Notes under the pieces: generated by a model
What the model was told of the DNA's origin: nothing
Databases searched by the model: none
Seen by the model: only the letters and a program-made list of their open reading frames with translations
Part shown: piece by piece, positions 54,255 through 64,000 of the stretch
Layout: every line of letters begins with the position of its first letter
Numbering within the stretch: the stretch's first letter is position 1
Position numbers and translations under genes: made by a program
Assembly (NCBI GenBank): GCA_905221605.1
Contig: CAJNDS010002457.1
Span: 1,071,501 to 1,135,500 of the forward strand
DNA length: 64,000 nucleotides
Source of the DNA: Symbiodinium natans
Lineage: Eukaryota > Sar > Dinophyceae > Suessiales > Symbiodiniaceae
Direction of reading: 5' to 3'

Positions 54255-54356
54255 CTTAGTAGCTGAATGAGTACACTTTACACTTTTAGGGATACGAGAA
54301 TCCCCGAAAGAACTGAGAGTGTACACTTCTCGGGGCTTATGAACTCAGCAACTAAG
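54255..54356 (+). mobile_element. DE-C introner-family element
   Basis: CTTAGTAGCTGAATGAGTAC to AACTCAGCAACTAAG, with the internal hairpin partner ACTGAGAGTGTACACTT. A small repeat TAACTAAG follows the right end. Confidence 0.85.
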
Positions 54357-55020
54357 TAACTAAGACATGCACAGAAACCCTCAACCCTAAACCCTAAACC
54401 TTTTTTTTGAGGGCACCAAAGGGTTTCTCTAGTACATCAATGGTCCAGAGGAGCTTCCTGCAGTGCATTCAGGGACCCAGGGCACCTTTAGTAGGGCTTA
54501 GGGTTTAGGGTTTAGGGTTTAGGGTTTAGGGTTTAGGGTTTAGGGTTTATAAAGGGTTTAGGGTTCAGGGTGTCGACAACCGATCTCGGCACAGGGAAGC
54601 ATAGCCGGAGGACCTCATGAAGTGCTTGCCATCCCGAAATCCGTGCACGTATAGCCCGGTGACCCTAAAACTCCTGGGTTAAGGGTTTAGGTTTTAGGGT
54701 TTAGGGTTTCGGGTTTGGGGTTTAGGGTTTATAGGGTTAGGGTTTCGGGTTGAGGGTAAACCGGGATCATGACACCCTAAGTCTTGAAGAACCTTCAGGC
54801 AAGCCCTGGGCGTAGGGTTGAGAATGCAAAGGCCGCTTTCACTCATCGGGTTTAGGGTTTAGGTTTAGCCAAGCTCGTTGCAAAAGGTTGAAGGGTTTAG
54901 GGTTTGGGGTTTGGGGTTTGGGGTCTAGGGTTTAGGGTTTAGTACCCAGTGATCAGCTTTCTCCTTCGAACTCAGGCGCACGCGGAGGAAGGCGGGTACA
55001 GGGCTCCTGAGACTAATCCA

Positions 55021-55153
55021 CTACAAGGAGGCGACCCCCCACTACACTAACTATAGTTAAGGGATTTAGAACCTGAGTCGGATCCTTATCATAACCCATT
55101 CAGGGCCCTTTATAACTCTACTTGTAACTGCGGGGGGCACCCCTCGTTGTAAG
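55021..55153 (-). mobile_element. DE-A element
   Basis: CTACAAGGAGGCGACCCCCC to GGGGCACCCCTCGTTGTAAG; interior CTAACTATAGTTAAGGGATT and TATAACTCTACTTGTAACTG. Confidence 0.8.
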
Positions 55154-56643
55154 GAAATTGGCATGTTTCGTGGGGTTCATCATGGGGTCATATGACCTAA
55201 AATGGCCCCCCCTCCCTTACAATCCCCTAGAATCAGTAAATATATACGGTTAGTTTTGAGGATGACAATACGTAGTGTAAGACCCGTGGTAGGTTGAATT
55301 GTGGACATGTGTCTCACTTGTCGGGTCAGGGTCTGCGGCTGCAGGGTTCAGGGTGAGGTTTTGTCGGGTTTCCACAGGGCGGTGCCCCCTGTCTGTAAGT
55401 AGATTTATACCATTTCCTGCTAGCGCGCCCGAAGCTCACAAGTACCCTACTCGTACTTGCAACTACTTCCAAGTAGGGTTTAGAGTTCCCCTAAACCCTA
55501 AACCCTAAACCCTAAACCCTAAACCCTAAACCCTAAACCTCTGCTTGCTTTGCGAGCTTTTGGCAGGTGGCAGCTGCCTGTGGAAGCGCCACCCTCAACT
55601 TCCCACCGGCTTAGGGTTTAGGGTTTAGGGTTTAGGGTTGTGGGTTTTTTTGAAGGTTTGGCCTGCAGGGGAAAGAATGGGGGAAAATAAGCGAGCCTCA
55701 TGTAGAGCCCCAAAGCAAGATTCCCTTATATTCAGGACCACAGTAAGGTACCCCTAATTTCGGAAACACCCAAGTCAGAAGAGGATGCCTCTTGGTCTTG
55801 GCTGCATGCTTGCGAATGGTCATGTGAGGAACGGATGCATGGCGCGCATGAGGAGGCGGGTGGCATTTGACTGGCCTGGCTTCGGCTGCGGTGCGTTCAG
55901 CTCAGAGAGAGAGAGATATAAGTTATATATATATATACACATATATGTATGTATGTATGTATGCATGTATGTAGGACCTTCTTGTACTATTTGACGGCAG
56001 CCTTCTCCTATATAAACTGTTTAATTAAAGTGTTTAAGATGTTTTGAAGGGCCGCGTCTTAAACATGTCAACTATTGTAAATATTTAACATGTTTAAAAT
56101 GTCTTAACTTAGCACAGCTTAACTCCCAACGATGGCAAGTTGGCTGGGGTGGGCTTAGGGTTTGGGGTTTAAGTTTAGGGTTTAGGGTTGAGGGTTGAGG
56201 GTTTAGGGTTTGGGGTTTATGCGCCCCACCCGATCGAGAGTTTCCCCAGCTCGGTCAGGCACGAGCGGTGCATCTACGGTGGACGCATGCAGCCCACATC
56301 CCAGCTGCATTTAGGGTTTAGGGTTTAGGGTTTAGGGTTTAGGGTTGCTGACACATGCGAATGCGCTGCTGACCTGAACCCTTCGTCCCTTCACGTCCTT
56401 GCTGAGGCCTCTTCTGTCCTTCTGCAGAATGAAGTAAGGGGACATTGAGAGGACCTTTTGTATACAGGGCATTTTTGCGTCAGGATGCTTTTTTGAGGTA
56501 CCGTATAAGAGAGACCTCATTAGAGAACCGACCTTGTGGGCGCACGTGCCCATACAAGTAGTGGTACCTTATTGGGGTCCTTATTTTAAGGGAATCCTTC
56601 TGCGTGAAGGGTCTATGTTAGGGTCCCCTATTGTCGTAAACCC

Positions 56644-56766
56644 TCCTAAACCCTAAACCCCAAACCCTAAACCCTAAACCCGAAACCCCAAACCCTAAAC
56701 CCTAAACCCCAAACCCTAAACCCTAAACCCCAAACCCTAAACCCCAAACCCTAAACCCTAAACCCT
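56644..56766 (-). repeat. Mixed CCCTAAA/CCCCAAA array
   Basis: Seventeen or so units, canonical and variant alternating. Confidence 0.92.
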
Positions 56767-56884
56767 TTTCTGGCCTCCGAGGCCTTCCGTCATCTCCCTG
56801 GTGGATCGTGTCTTAATCGGCCCCTTGGCTCAGTGTTTTCAGTGCACAGGGGCCACACAGAGCCAAGTCTCAAGCAACTAACAA

Positions 56885-56965
56885 GGGTTTAGGGTTTAGG
56901 GTTTAGGGTTTAGGGTTTAGGGTTTAGGGTTTAGGGTTTAGGGTTTAGGGTTTAGGGTTTAGGGC
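56885..56965 (+). repeat. Interstitial telomeric array (TTTAGGG)n
   Basis: Eleven perfect units, opposite in sense to the array 120 bases upstream. Confidence 0.95.
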
Positions 56966-57847
56966 TACTGCCCCACAGCCTTTTTCTCCCACTTTAGAAA
57001 TTGGAGACGGGGGCGGGTGGGGGGGTGTTCTAAAGGGATGGAGGTCGGTTGTCATGAGCGCGAAGTTGCTTTACCTACTCGCTGGATGGTAAACCCTAAC
57101 CCCTAAACCCTAAACCCTAAACCCTAAACCCTAAACCCCAAACCTAGACCCTTAGAAAATGGAGTCCGGAGTCCGGAGAGACCCCTCAGACCCGGAACGC
57201 CCGTCCTTTGCGGCTAAGGGCGAGGAGAAGCATGTGACGCCAGAAGCTCGGATTGCGAGCTCTTAGCCGGCATGGGTTTAGGGTTTAGGGTTTAGAGTTT
57301 AGGGTTTAGGGTTTAAGGATTAGGGCTTTGTCGCAGGGTAAGGAGGTGATGAATCCCAAGGTTGGGTCTTCCTAAACCATCCTAAACCCTGAGCTTTACG
57401 CCGTTGCGGGTTTCGGTCCATCGCCGGACTACATCTTGCGGACCACATGAACCCTACTTATAAGGGTCATCTATCTCATTCACTAGCATGATATACATAT
57501 GAACTAAACCCTAAACCCTAAACCCTAAACCCTAAACCCTAAACCCTAAACCCTAAACCCTAAACCCTAAACCCATTTGGTTTTTAGGGTGGGGGCACCC
57601 GGAAGTCTACCTTGTGTCACGCTGCAAAGGGAAGAGGCCTCTCATCCTTTGGGATGGATGTGCTTCCAGCTGAGGAAGCATCAAGAACCAGGCATCCAAT
57701 ATGACCATATCGCATGGCCATCAGGGTCAGTATACACAACTGTCCCTAAACCCTAAACCCTAAACCCTAAACCCTAAACCCTAAACCCTAAACCCTAAAC
57801 CCCACATCCTATAACCCTCAACCAAGCCCCTGCCTTCAAATGTTGAG

Positions 57848-57927
57848 GTCATCCTGGACTCGTCGCTGACTCCGCAGATGATCTCGCCAGGGCCCCGGTA
57901 TCCAAGCACTCGTACCTTCACAGACAC

Positions 57928-57995
<68 letters not shown>

Positions 57996-60900
57996 GGGGG
58001 GGGGGGAGAGAGTTAGTTGGTCATGTCCTCAGGGAGAGGTGCCGGTGAAACTACCCAGAACTACTCCAACCCTAGCTACTGTAGTTCTTGTTTTTGTGCG
58101 TGGAGGGGAGGGCAGGGGGGGAAGTAGGGGTAAACCCTAAACCCTAAACCCTAACCCTAAACCCTAAACCGTGCGAAGTTTGTTTCCTGAGGCGATCCCA
58201 CGCAGTGGTGACGGTCGAGGACCACAGCTGCATGATCGAAGCCGCCAGACTGCAAGAGTTCCTCTGATGTATAGGTTTAGGGTTTAGGGTTTAGGGTTTA
58301 GGGTTTAGGGTTTAGGGCTTAGGGCTTAGGGCTTAGGGTTTAGGGTTTAGGGGTGCGAAAGCCCGTTGCAAGCGGGCTCGGGTTTTGGGATACCTTCGGG
58401 TTTCGACTCGAACCCCTTCGTCTTGCCATACCATCGCAAAGGAGGGAGACCTTGGTTTAGGGTTTAGGGTTTAGGGCTTAGGGCTAAGGGTTTAGGGTTT
58501 AGGGTTTAGGGTTTAGGGTTTAGGGTTTAGGGTTTAGGGTTTAGGGTTTAGGGTTTAGGGTTTAGTTGAAAGTTCAGGGGCGGGTGGTTAAGATCAGGGG
58601 GAGAGGAAGTGGTTGACATTTCGCCCGCTCGTGAGCTAAAGCCCCGACCTGCGAATGGTCAATCCCGGAGAATGAAGAATTTCGACAGCATGTGCTGGTA
58701 TGGCAGGGCACCAGTCACCAAAACCTACACCCTACGCCTTGAAACCAAACTTTCCGACCCCAGCTCATGTTCCACTCCCAAAAAGGTACGTACTGTGTTC
58801 AAGTTGCTGATAAGGGAAATCGAATCTACGTCAGCCCCTGCCGGCAGCAACAAACCGCGCAACCCTAAACAAAATCTACCTAAGGCCCGCAAGCCCTGTA
58901 AACCGTCACATCCCAACACTCAAACTAGTCTAAACTCACAGGCATTGACGATCATGTTTAGGATTTCTTTCGGGATTCTGCTAGCCTGAAGAAGCCCAGG
59001 ACCAAGGCTCACTCAACGGCGTACACATCAACGGCACCCGCATCTGTTCGAAGCAGGCGAGCTTACAGGGGGGCCGAAGAAGGTGGCGAAACAGGTAGAG
59101 CCCTGAGAATAGGGGACGAAGGTTCTATGGTTTAGCAGAGTTTGGGGAGAGTGTGGAGGGTTTTGGAGTTCAGGGGCTACGGGTTTAGGGTTTAGGGTTT
59201 AGGGTTTAGGGTTTAGGGTTTAGGGTAGGGTTCGAAGGGGTGTAGTTACTCATCGACTTGGAGAACAGTCATGTGTTGTAGAAGCTTGGATCACTTGCCC
59301 AATGTTCTCTGACACAAACCCTACAACCCTAAAGCCGAATCTCGTAGTGGTGCAACGGTTAGTTTTTTGTGGAGGCCTCGTCGGCCGCCTTGGTTTGTGT
59401 CTTTTGCATTGGTTTAGTAGATGTGTCAGATTTTCAATCAACGAATCTGTCGTAACACAGTGGGAGAAATAAATGGCAAAGGAGTTCTTTTTGAGCCTGG
59501 TGGCGTTAATGGGCACGAGGGTTCAGCTTTCGGGTCTCGGGTTTGGGGCAAAACGCTCTACAACACCCTAAAAACACCGAATTCGGAACGTTCTGCCCTG
59601 AACCCTAAACCCTAAACCCTAAACCCTAAACCCTAAACCCTGGGTGCGCGGCTGGGTGGAGCACGAATCTGAGTGGCCTTGTCCTGGGGCTGGCACGCTC
59701 TTGGGTCGGCTGAAAGATCTCGTAGCAACGGAGCTCAAAGTTGTGCATGTCCGCCTTTTCTTGCACTTTCATGTCGAGATTGAGTTGGAGTGGCCCACTG
59801 CCTTTCGACCGCTTTGGAGCGGGGAGATGCATGTAGTGGTCGAGTGGAGCCGGCTTCCTTCCAGCTGGATGTATTTGATGCCGGAGGCCTTTGCGCGAGC
59901 GCGCGTGTGATGTGATTAGTCATTCCCCGAGGTTTCTTAGCTTGAGTGAGGCTTCACTGAGGCTAGCCTGAAATGTTGGCATGGCCCTCAGAGTTGCTCA
60001 CCTTTTGCATCGGCAGGCCTGGGAGGGTTTTGCGGTTTCGGCCTCGGGGGTTCGGGTTCGTGGTCTTGTTTGGGTTGGGGTTGGTGTTTTGGGGCTTTGC
60101 GGTTTGCGGTTTGGGTTGTGGGGTTCTGGGCTTTTTTGGGGTGCTGGGGTTTTGGTGTCCTGGGCTTGCGGTGCAGACTTGTGTTTCACGTTGGCGCCCG
60201 ATATTCGCTCTTTGGAGATGGTGCTGCAGAAACCCTAAACCCTAAGGCGAACTCGAAAAGCCGAGTTTTTTCTGACAGGCTCTGAAGCATGGCGACATCG
60301 TCACCTTCGGCGTGCCCTCGCCGCAGCCAGAGTCGGACTCCCAGGTGCCTAAAAAAGAATTTTGGGCGCGGCGGTTTAGGGTTTAGGGTTTAGGGTTTAG
60401 GGTTTAGGGTTTAGGGTTTAGGGTTTAGGGTTTAGGGTTTAGGGTTTAGGGCTGAGGGCAAGAAGCCACAAAAGTTTAGGGTTCAGGGTTCAGGTGTACG
60501 CACGGCCTCCCAGGGGGGTGTACGGGATCCGGAAGCCAAAATGGCTTCGAAAACTGGCCCAAAATCCCCATTTGAGCTCGATTGGGCCCCACTTGGTGTT
60601 CCTGTGGTGCCCTTTTGCCCTTGTTTTGGGGTTTAAGGTTCCCTTGTATTAGAGTAGCCAACCCCAAAAGGGTACCCCTACCATAATATGGCTGCTGGGC
60701 TACCAAGTCTCTAGGTCATTAGGCTTGGGATATTTTTGGATTGTCTTTTGTTAGGATGTAAGAGGATCAGAACGAGGAATGTCCTAAGGGTCTGTGTACC
60801 TAAATACTGTAGGGAACACTGGAGCCTCAAAGTATCTCCTATGTAGGTACTTTGGGGCAACTTAAACCCGAAACCCTAAACCCTAGCCCTACACCCTAAA

Positions 60901-61024
60901 CCCTAAACCCTAGCCCTAAACCCTAAACCCTAAACCCTAAACCCTAAACCAGTATATTATAATGAGGCTTTGAGGGGACCATCCCAGCTTGAGGTTCGAC
61001 TACATCTTCGAGATGCGCAGCTGA
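57848..61024 (+). CDS. FHA-domain protein, 3' part (5 small exons)
   Basis: Forkhead-associated domains bind phosphothreonine peptides. Exons: 57848-57885 (VILDSSLTPQMI + TC), 58192-58240 (S/RSHAVVTVEDHSCMIE), 59000-59056 (DQGSLNGVHINGTRICSKQ), 60279-60319 (ALKHGDIVTFGVP + TC), 60994-61024 (S/FDYIFEMRS, stop). Joined, the 71 codons follow the FHA fold: SRSH (consensus S-x-x-H that contacts the phosphopeptide), GSLNGV.ING (conserved NG), LKHGD.VTFG and a closing FDYIFE strand. All four introns are GC-AG by this reading. The upstream strand with the GR motif was not found; a segment near 57600 may supply part. Exons of 38, 49, 57, 41 and 31 bases are separated by 306-1222 bases of ITS-rich introns. 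Cell role unknown. Confidence 0.72.
57927..58012 (+). repeat. (GA)n microsatellite with G run
   Basis: GAGAGA tract with ACAGAGAG interruptions and a 12-G run, inside FHA-gene intron 1. Confidence 0.95.
58241..58999 (+). other. FHA intron 2 (GC-AG)
   Basis: Starts GCCGCCAG and ends GAAGAAGCCCAG; the hexamer GAAGCC occurs at both boundaries. It contains TTTAGGG arrays at 58275-58351 and 58455-58565 and an open frame at 58609-58989 that I regard as non-coding because the flanking exons join in frame. Confidence 0.6.
59057..60278 (+). other. FHA intron 3 (GC-AG), 1.2 kb
   Basis: CAGGC occurs at both junctions. It includes ITS at 59188-59225 and 59600-59640, and a block at 59641-59920 open on both strands whose minus-strand reading (NLDMKVQEKADMHNFELRCY) looks somewhat protein-like. 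Whether this is a decayed or antisense exon is unresolved. Confidence 0.5.
60373..60452 (+). repeat. Interstitial telomeric array in FHA intron 4
   Basis: Eleven perfect TTTAGGG units. Confidence 0.95.
60534..60546 (-). promoter_or_regulatory. Second spliced-leader core match, minus strand
   Basis: AGCCAAAATGGCT, the reverse complement of AGCCATTTTGGCT. It lies in FHA intron 4 with no recognised minus-strand gene next to it, so it may be a stray relic or a chance palindrome. Confidence 0.3.
60625..60706 (+). mobile_element. DE-F element, right part
   Basis: GTAGCCAACCCCAAAAGGGT, then ATAATATGGCTGCTGGGCTA and CCAAG end. It lies inside FHA intron 4; the left end is not clear. Confidence 0.6.
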
Positions 61025-61250
61025 AGGGGCGAGTCTGCGGCACTTGGTGGACCAGCACTCATAGATACCAGGGGTTTAGGGTTTAAGGTGTAGGGTTAGG
61101 GTTTATAGGGTTTATAGGGTTTAGGGTTGAGGGTTTAGGGTTGAGGGTTTAGGGTTTAGGGTTTAGGGCCCGAAGTTGTCCATCGCAACGGGTGGTGGAT
61201 CCCAGAAGCTGAAGCAAGCGCCAGTCGCCCATGTAATGACACGTCATCTT

Positions 61251-61395
61251 CCTTGGGGACCAAATGAACCCTAAAACTGGGTTCTGGGTTTAAGGTTTAG
61301 GGTTTAGGGTTTAGGGGCCCTACACCCTCTAGTACTATAATCCCTGTTAAGGTATATGAACCATAAACCCTTTTAAGGTTCATTTGGTCCTTAAG
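61251..61395 (+). mobile_element. DE-E introner-family element, free copy
   Basis: CCTTGGGGACCAAATGAACC and GGTTCATTTGGTCCTTAAGG are 20-base inverted ends. The right half TATGAACCATAAACCCTTTT equals that of ABCG intron 1. A TTTAGGG array of about five units sits in the left half. Confidence 0.9.
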
Positions 61396-61524
61396 GTTCT
61401 TGACGTGTCCAAGCTTGAGGGTTTCGGGTGTAGGTGTTTAAATACACTTAGGGTCCATATGCTATACGTTGGCCCGCAAGCAACTCTACAGGAGCCCCTA
61501 TAAGGCCAGAGAATCTACAGTATA

Positions 61525-61634
61525 CCTTGGGGACCAAACGAACCCTAAGATTGGGGCCATATACCCTCTACTACTATAATCCCTATTGAGGTATTTGAAC
61601 CATAAACCCTTTTAAGATTCGTTTGGTTTTGAAG
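61525..61634 (+). mobile_element. DE-E introner-family element, free copy
   Basis: CCTTGGGGACCAAACGAACC and GATTCGTTTGGTTTTGAAGG ends. It lacks the internal TTTAGGG array of its neighbour, showing that the array is an optional insertion. Confidence 0.88.
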
Positions 61635-63184
61635 GATAGGTACATGCACACTTTTGGCATCGCGGGCTTGGTGATCTTTAGGGGCGCGCGCTTTTTCGAG
61701 GCAGACGCCATGACCTAGACGTCATCTACTCCTGGGGCTCCATTACGTTTCGGGGGTTCTGCCCGGTATCCAATTTGCTTGGTTTGATGACAAGTATCCA
61801 AGCCAGTTGACCATGGGTGGGTCCAGGCACAGTGTTTGATTGGTAAGACGAGCTGGGATCACTGTTCCTCTGCCCTAAACCCTAAACCACGACCCTGTAG
61901 TTGTCAAGACTTCCCGAGCGCCGTCCATCCTGGCAGCAGATCGCTTTGGGGTGGAAATCTTGGGGCATCTCAAGGCAGTCAGCTGAAAGCAGATCCCGAA
62001 ACCCTGAGCCCGACGGTTTAGGGTTTAGGATTTCGGGTGTAGGGTTGAGGGTTCAGGGTTTACGGCCCTAAAGCCTCCCGCAGAAGCCAACGGTTTGACT
62101 GCCTTGAGTGGGTGCGATTCCATGGGGCGATGGAGACATATTTTGTGTGTCCGCGCGCGTTGCGCGGACGGACGCCCTCCCTCGTTGTCAAGCCTGTAGA
62201 CTTTTCTTTGATTAATTAGAGATTATGCATAATGTTTAATCATAGTATGGAATCTGTAAACCTATAGAATCCGAGAAGATGTCCTTGTGCAAATGTTAGA
62301 TGTATGGTGATCTATGTGGTATGTCATACCTCGGGAAGATCCTGAGGGAGTGAGGGCAGTGAGGGCTTTGGGGGTCCGAGCGCTCGTGACACCGCGCCCA
62401 TTGCAAGTTCCATCTGCGGCCAAAACACACAGAGGGGGCGATGTTGTTGAGGGTTCTGATATAGAGCTTAGGGTGTCTATCAGCGCTGGCCGCGTGTGTC
62501 AGGGGAACAAGAGGATTGCGCTGCCTCCGCACCCCGGAAGGGGTGGCAAATCTGTGCAAATGAGCTGATCAGTTCAGCAGGTACAGCTGCTTAGGACGAC
62601 AGCATCCCCCGTCGCCATGGTCCATGAAGGGGTTTGCCAGTGTTGAGCATCGGCAAAGAAGCGTTAAAACGATGGGCAGATTGCAGTGCCTTGGTTGGTT
62701 GGGTTCTGCTCGGGTGTGTTTGCTAAAGAGGACAAGAGAGAAGTCGGGAGGCAAGTAAGGACGATTCCTCAAACGCCAGCGTCGGAACTGCAAGCTTCAT
62801 TCCTCCAAGATGCTGACACCAGTATCATTAGACTGAATTACATTACATTGGTACAATTTCCTTTTTATGTTCAGAATATTTTTATAGTGTGGTTTTTATT
62901 TTGATTCAGTATTACAACGTTTTTATTGAATGCTGTACTTGCGCAGACATACTCCCGTTCAAGATCTACAGCCCCCGAACACGGCTAGTCTCCAATGAGC
63001 GGTTGTGCTGCGTTACTGGCTGATTACTTTCATTCAAAACAAAATATGGGTGTTCCTCTCCGCTATGTAGTCGAAGAAGAAGAAGAAGAAACATAAGAAG
63101 GAGAGAGAGAGAGAGGGAGGGAGAGAGAGAGTACACATGTATATGTACATGTGAACAAATGTCTACCTTGTACCTGTACGTATT

Positions 63185-63304
63185 CTTGGTAGCCCGGTGG
63201 AAGGCTTTTTCTTTTTGGAGTTCAAATTTCCCTTACAATGCCTCACAAAGTCACCAACGCAGAAAAGGGTACCCTTGTTGTAATATGGTTGCTGGGCTAC
63301 CAAG
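63185..63304 (+). mobile_element. DE-F introner-family element, free copy
   Basis: CTTGGTAGCCCGGTGG and TTGCTGGGCTACCAAG are inverted ends; interior AAAAGGGTACCCTTGTTGTA as in other DE-F copies. Confidence 0.85.
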
Positions 63305-63814
63305 GTTATAGAACCCCAATCATGACTGTACTTACAAGTCTGCAAAGTCCCCTAAGTAAGCGATGCGTAGGCTTACTTACAAGTGGGGTTATAAGAAGAG
63401 TGCCCTTATGAAAATATGGTTTCTGCACTATCCTAAACCCTTAACCTTAGCATCGCGCGCAACCCTCAGATCATGCAGCAGAAACCCTAAACCCTAAACC
63501 CTAAACCCTTGCTCTAATATGGCTACTGGCTCAGGTCTGGTCCCTGGCCAAGGTCGCCGCCACGGCATCGGAGGTGTCGGATGTGGCATCATCCTCAGAG
63601 CCTTCTTCGGGCTTGGCCTGGGTTTAGGGTTTAGGGTTTAGGGTTTAGGGTTTAGGGGGTTTAGGAGGTTTAGGAGGTTTAGGGTGTTTAGGGTTTAGGG
63701 GATTTACGCAGGGTCTAGCGTTTCGGGTTGAGGGTTTTGCAAAAGGGTTTTGCAGGGGCTGACTTGAAAAACTTGTGGTTGCATAGGGGACTAACAGGAG
63801 GTGCCTAAAGCTTA

Positions 63815-63934
63815 CTACACGAAAGGGGGCCGGCCCCCTTACTATCCTAACTATAGAAAGGACCCTTATATCCCAATTTAGGGCCCCTATAACTCTACTT
63901 ATAACTGCGGGGGGTGGGGGGGGTCTCCTTGTAG
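63815..63934 (-). mobile_element. DE-A element
   Basis: CTACACGAAAGGGGGCCGGC to GGGTCTCCTTGTAG; interior CAATTTAGGGCCCCTATAAC and TCTACTTATAACTGCGGGG. Confidence 0.8.
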
Positions 63935-64000
63935 TTCGTGCAGCAATGGACCCTGCAAGGATGTGAACGCAGTTATTGAAGCAAAGCAACCTGAGTCACC

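Larger units (their letters stand above)
51907..57847. other. Mostly non-coding stretch with ITS, DE-C, DE-A and one inverted-repeat element
   Basis: ITS arrays at 51905-51955, 52963-53055, 53217-53275, 53463-53522, 54494-54550, 55489-55540, 56312-56345, 56644-56766, 56885-56965, 57503-57573, 57745-57803. A separate element at about 52680-52798 has ends TACTTGGAGGTT and AACCTCCAAGTAG. A possible FHA N-terminal exon near 57600 (YLVSRCKGKRPLIL) is unproved, and a weak frame near 53335-53463 (AFLFQAPQPPVWRDPGLR) is not called. Confidence 0.45.
61025..64000. other. Mostly non-coding right end of window
   Basis: Downstream of the FHA gene: two DE-E, one DE-F and one DE-A element, ITS at 61070-61170 and 63620-63700, GA repeats at 63098-63132, and an AT-richer unique zone (62205-63060). 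A frame at 62314-62568 is open on both strands and not called. Confidence 0.5.

Noticed and set aside
59623-59923. Exon on either strand within FHA intron 3
   Set aside because: Flanking FHA exons join in frame and in fold order without it; kept only as an unresolved remark.
62296-62568. Overlapping plus and minus frames of 84-87 residues
   Set aside because: Both strands are equally open, with no splice-bounded block or motif to choose one.

Overview
The window looks like nuclear DNA of a dinoflagellate (species not determinable from sequence alone). Reasons: hundreds of copies of the 7-base telomere-type unit TTTAGGG/CCCTAAA scattered internally on both strands; genes broken into small exons with many GC-AG and one GA-AG introns; a head-to-tail duplicated gene; all recognisable genes on one strand; and a 13-base core of the dinoflagellate spliced-leader (AGCCATTTTGGCT) upstream of the duplicated gene. 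There is no bacterial-type gene organisation.

Layout. 1-11.6 kb: mostly non-coding, with interstitial telomeric repeats (ITS), short inverted-repeat elements, an AT-rich island (3.15-4.33 kb) and a few isolated candidate exons. 11.6-21.8 kb: two tandem copies of a 9-exon ABCG-type half-transporter gene (644-648 aa once spliced in my reading). 21.8-39.8 kb: ITS, elements, long homopolymers and scattered candidate exons. 39.8-42.6 kb: probable multi-exon Lys/Ala-rich protein gene. 45.5-47.3 kb: four-domain fibronectin type III gene. 57.8-61.0 kb: 3' part of an FHA-domain gene in five tiny exons. The remainder is repeats and low-complexity DNA.

The main biological system is a set of introner-like elements: short non-autonomous elements that generally begin CTT... 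and end ...AAG, carry terminal inverted repeats, and are flanked by short direct repeats. The same families occur as introns inside the ABCG and FN3 genes and as free copies elsewhere. In the clearest cases the acceptor AG is the last two bases of the element, and the donor is the first two bases of the upstream direct-repeat copy. The target site therefore decides whether the intron is GT-AG, GC-AG or GA-AG. Element families are labelled DE-A to DE-M here (my own labels). One intron additionally contains a nested 1.69 kb element with 60-base inverted repeats and a minisatellite core, absent from the tandem sister gene.

Limits: exon joins were deduced by hand from reading frame, family motifs and splice dinucleotides. 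Single-exon candidates are weak without transcript data.
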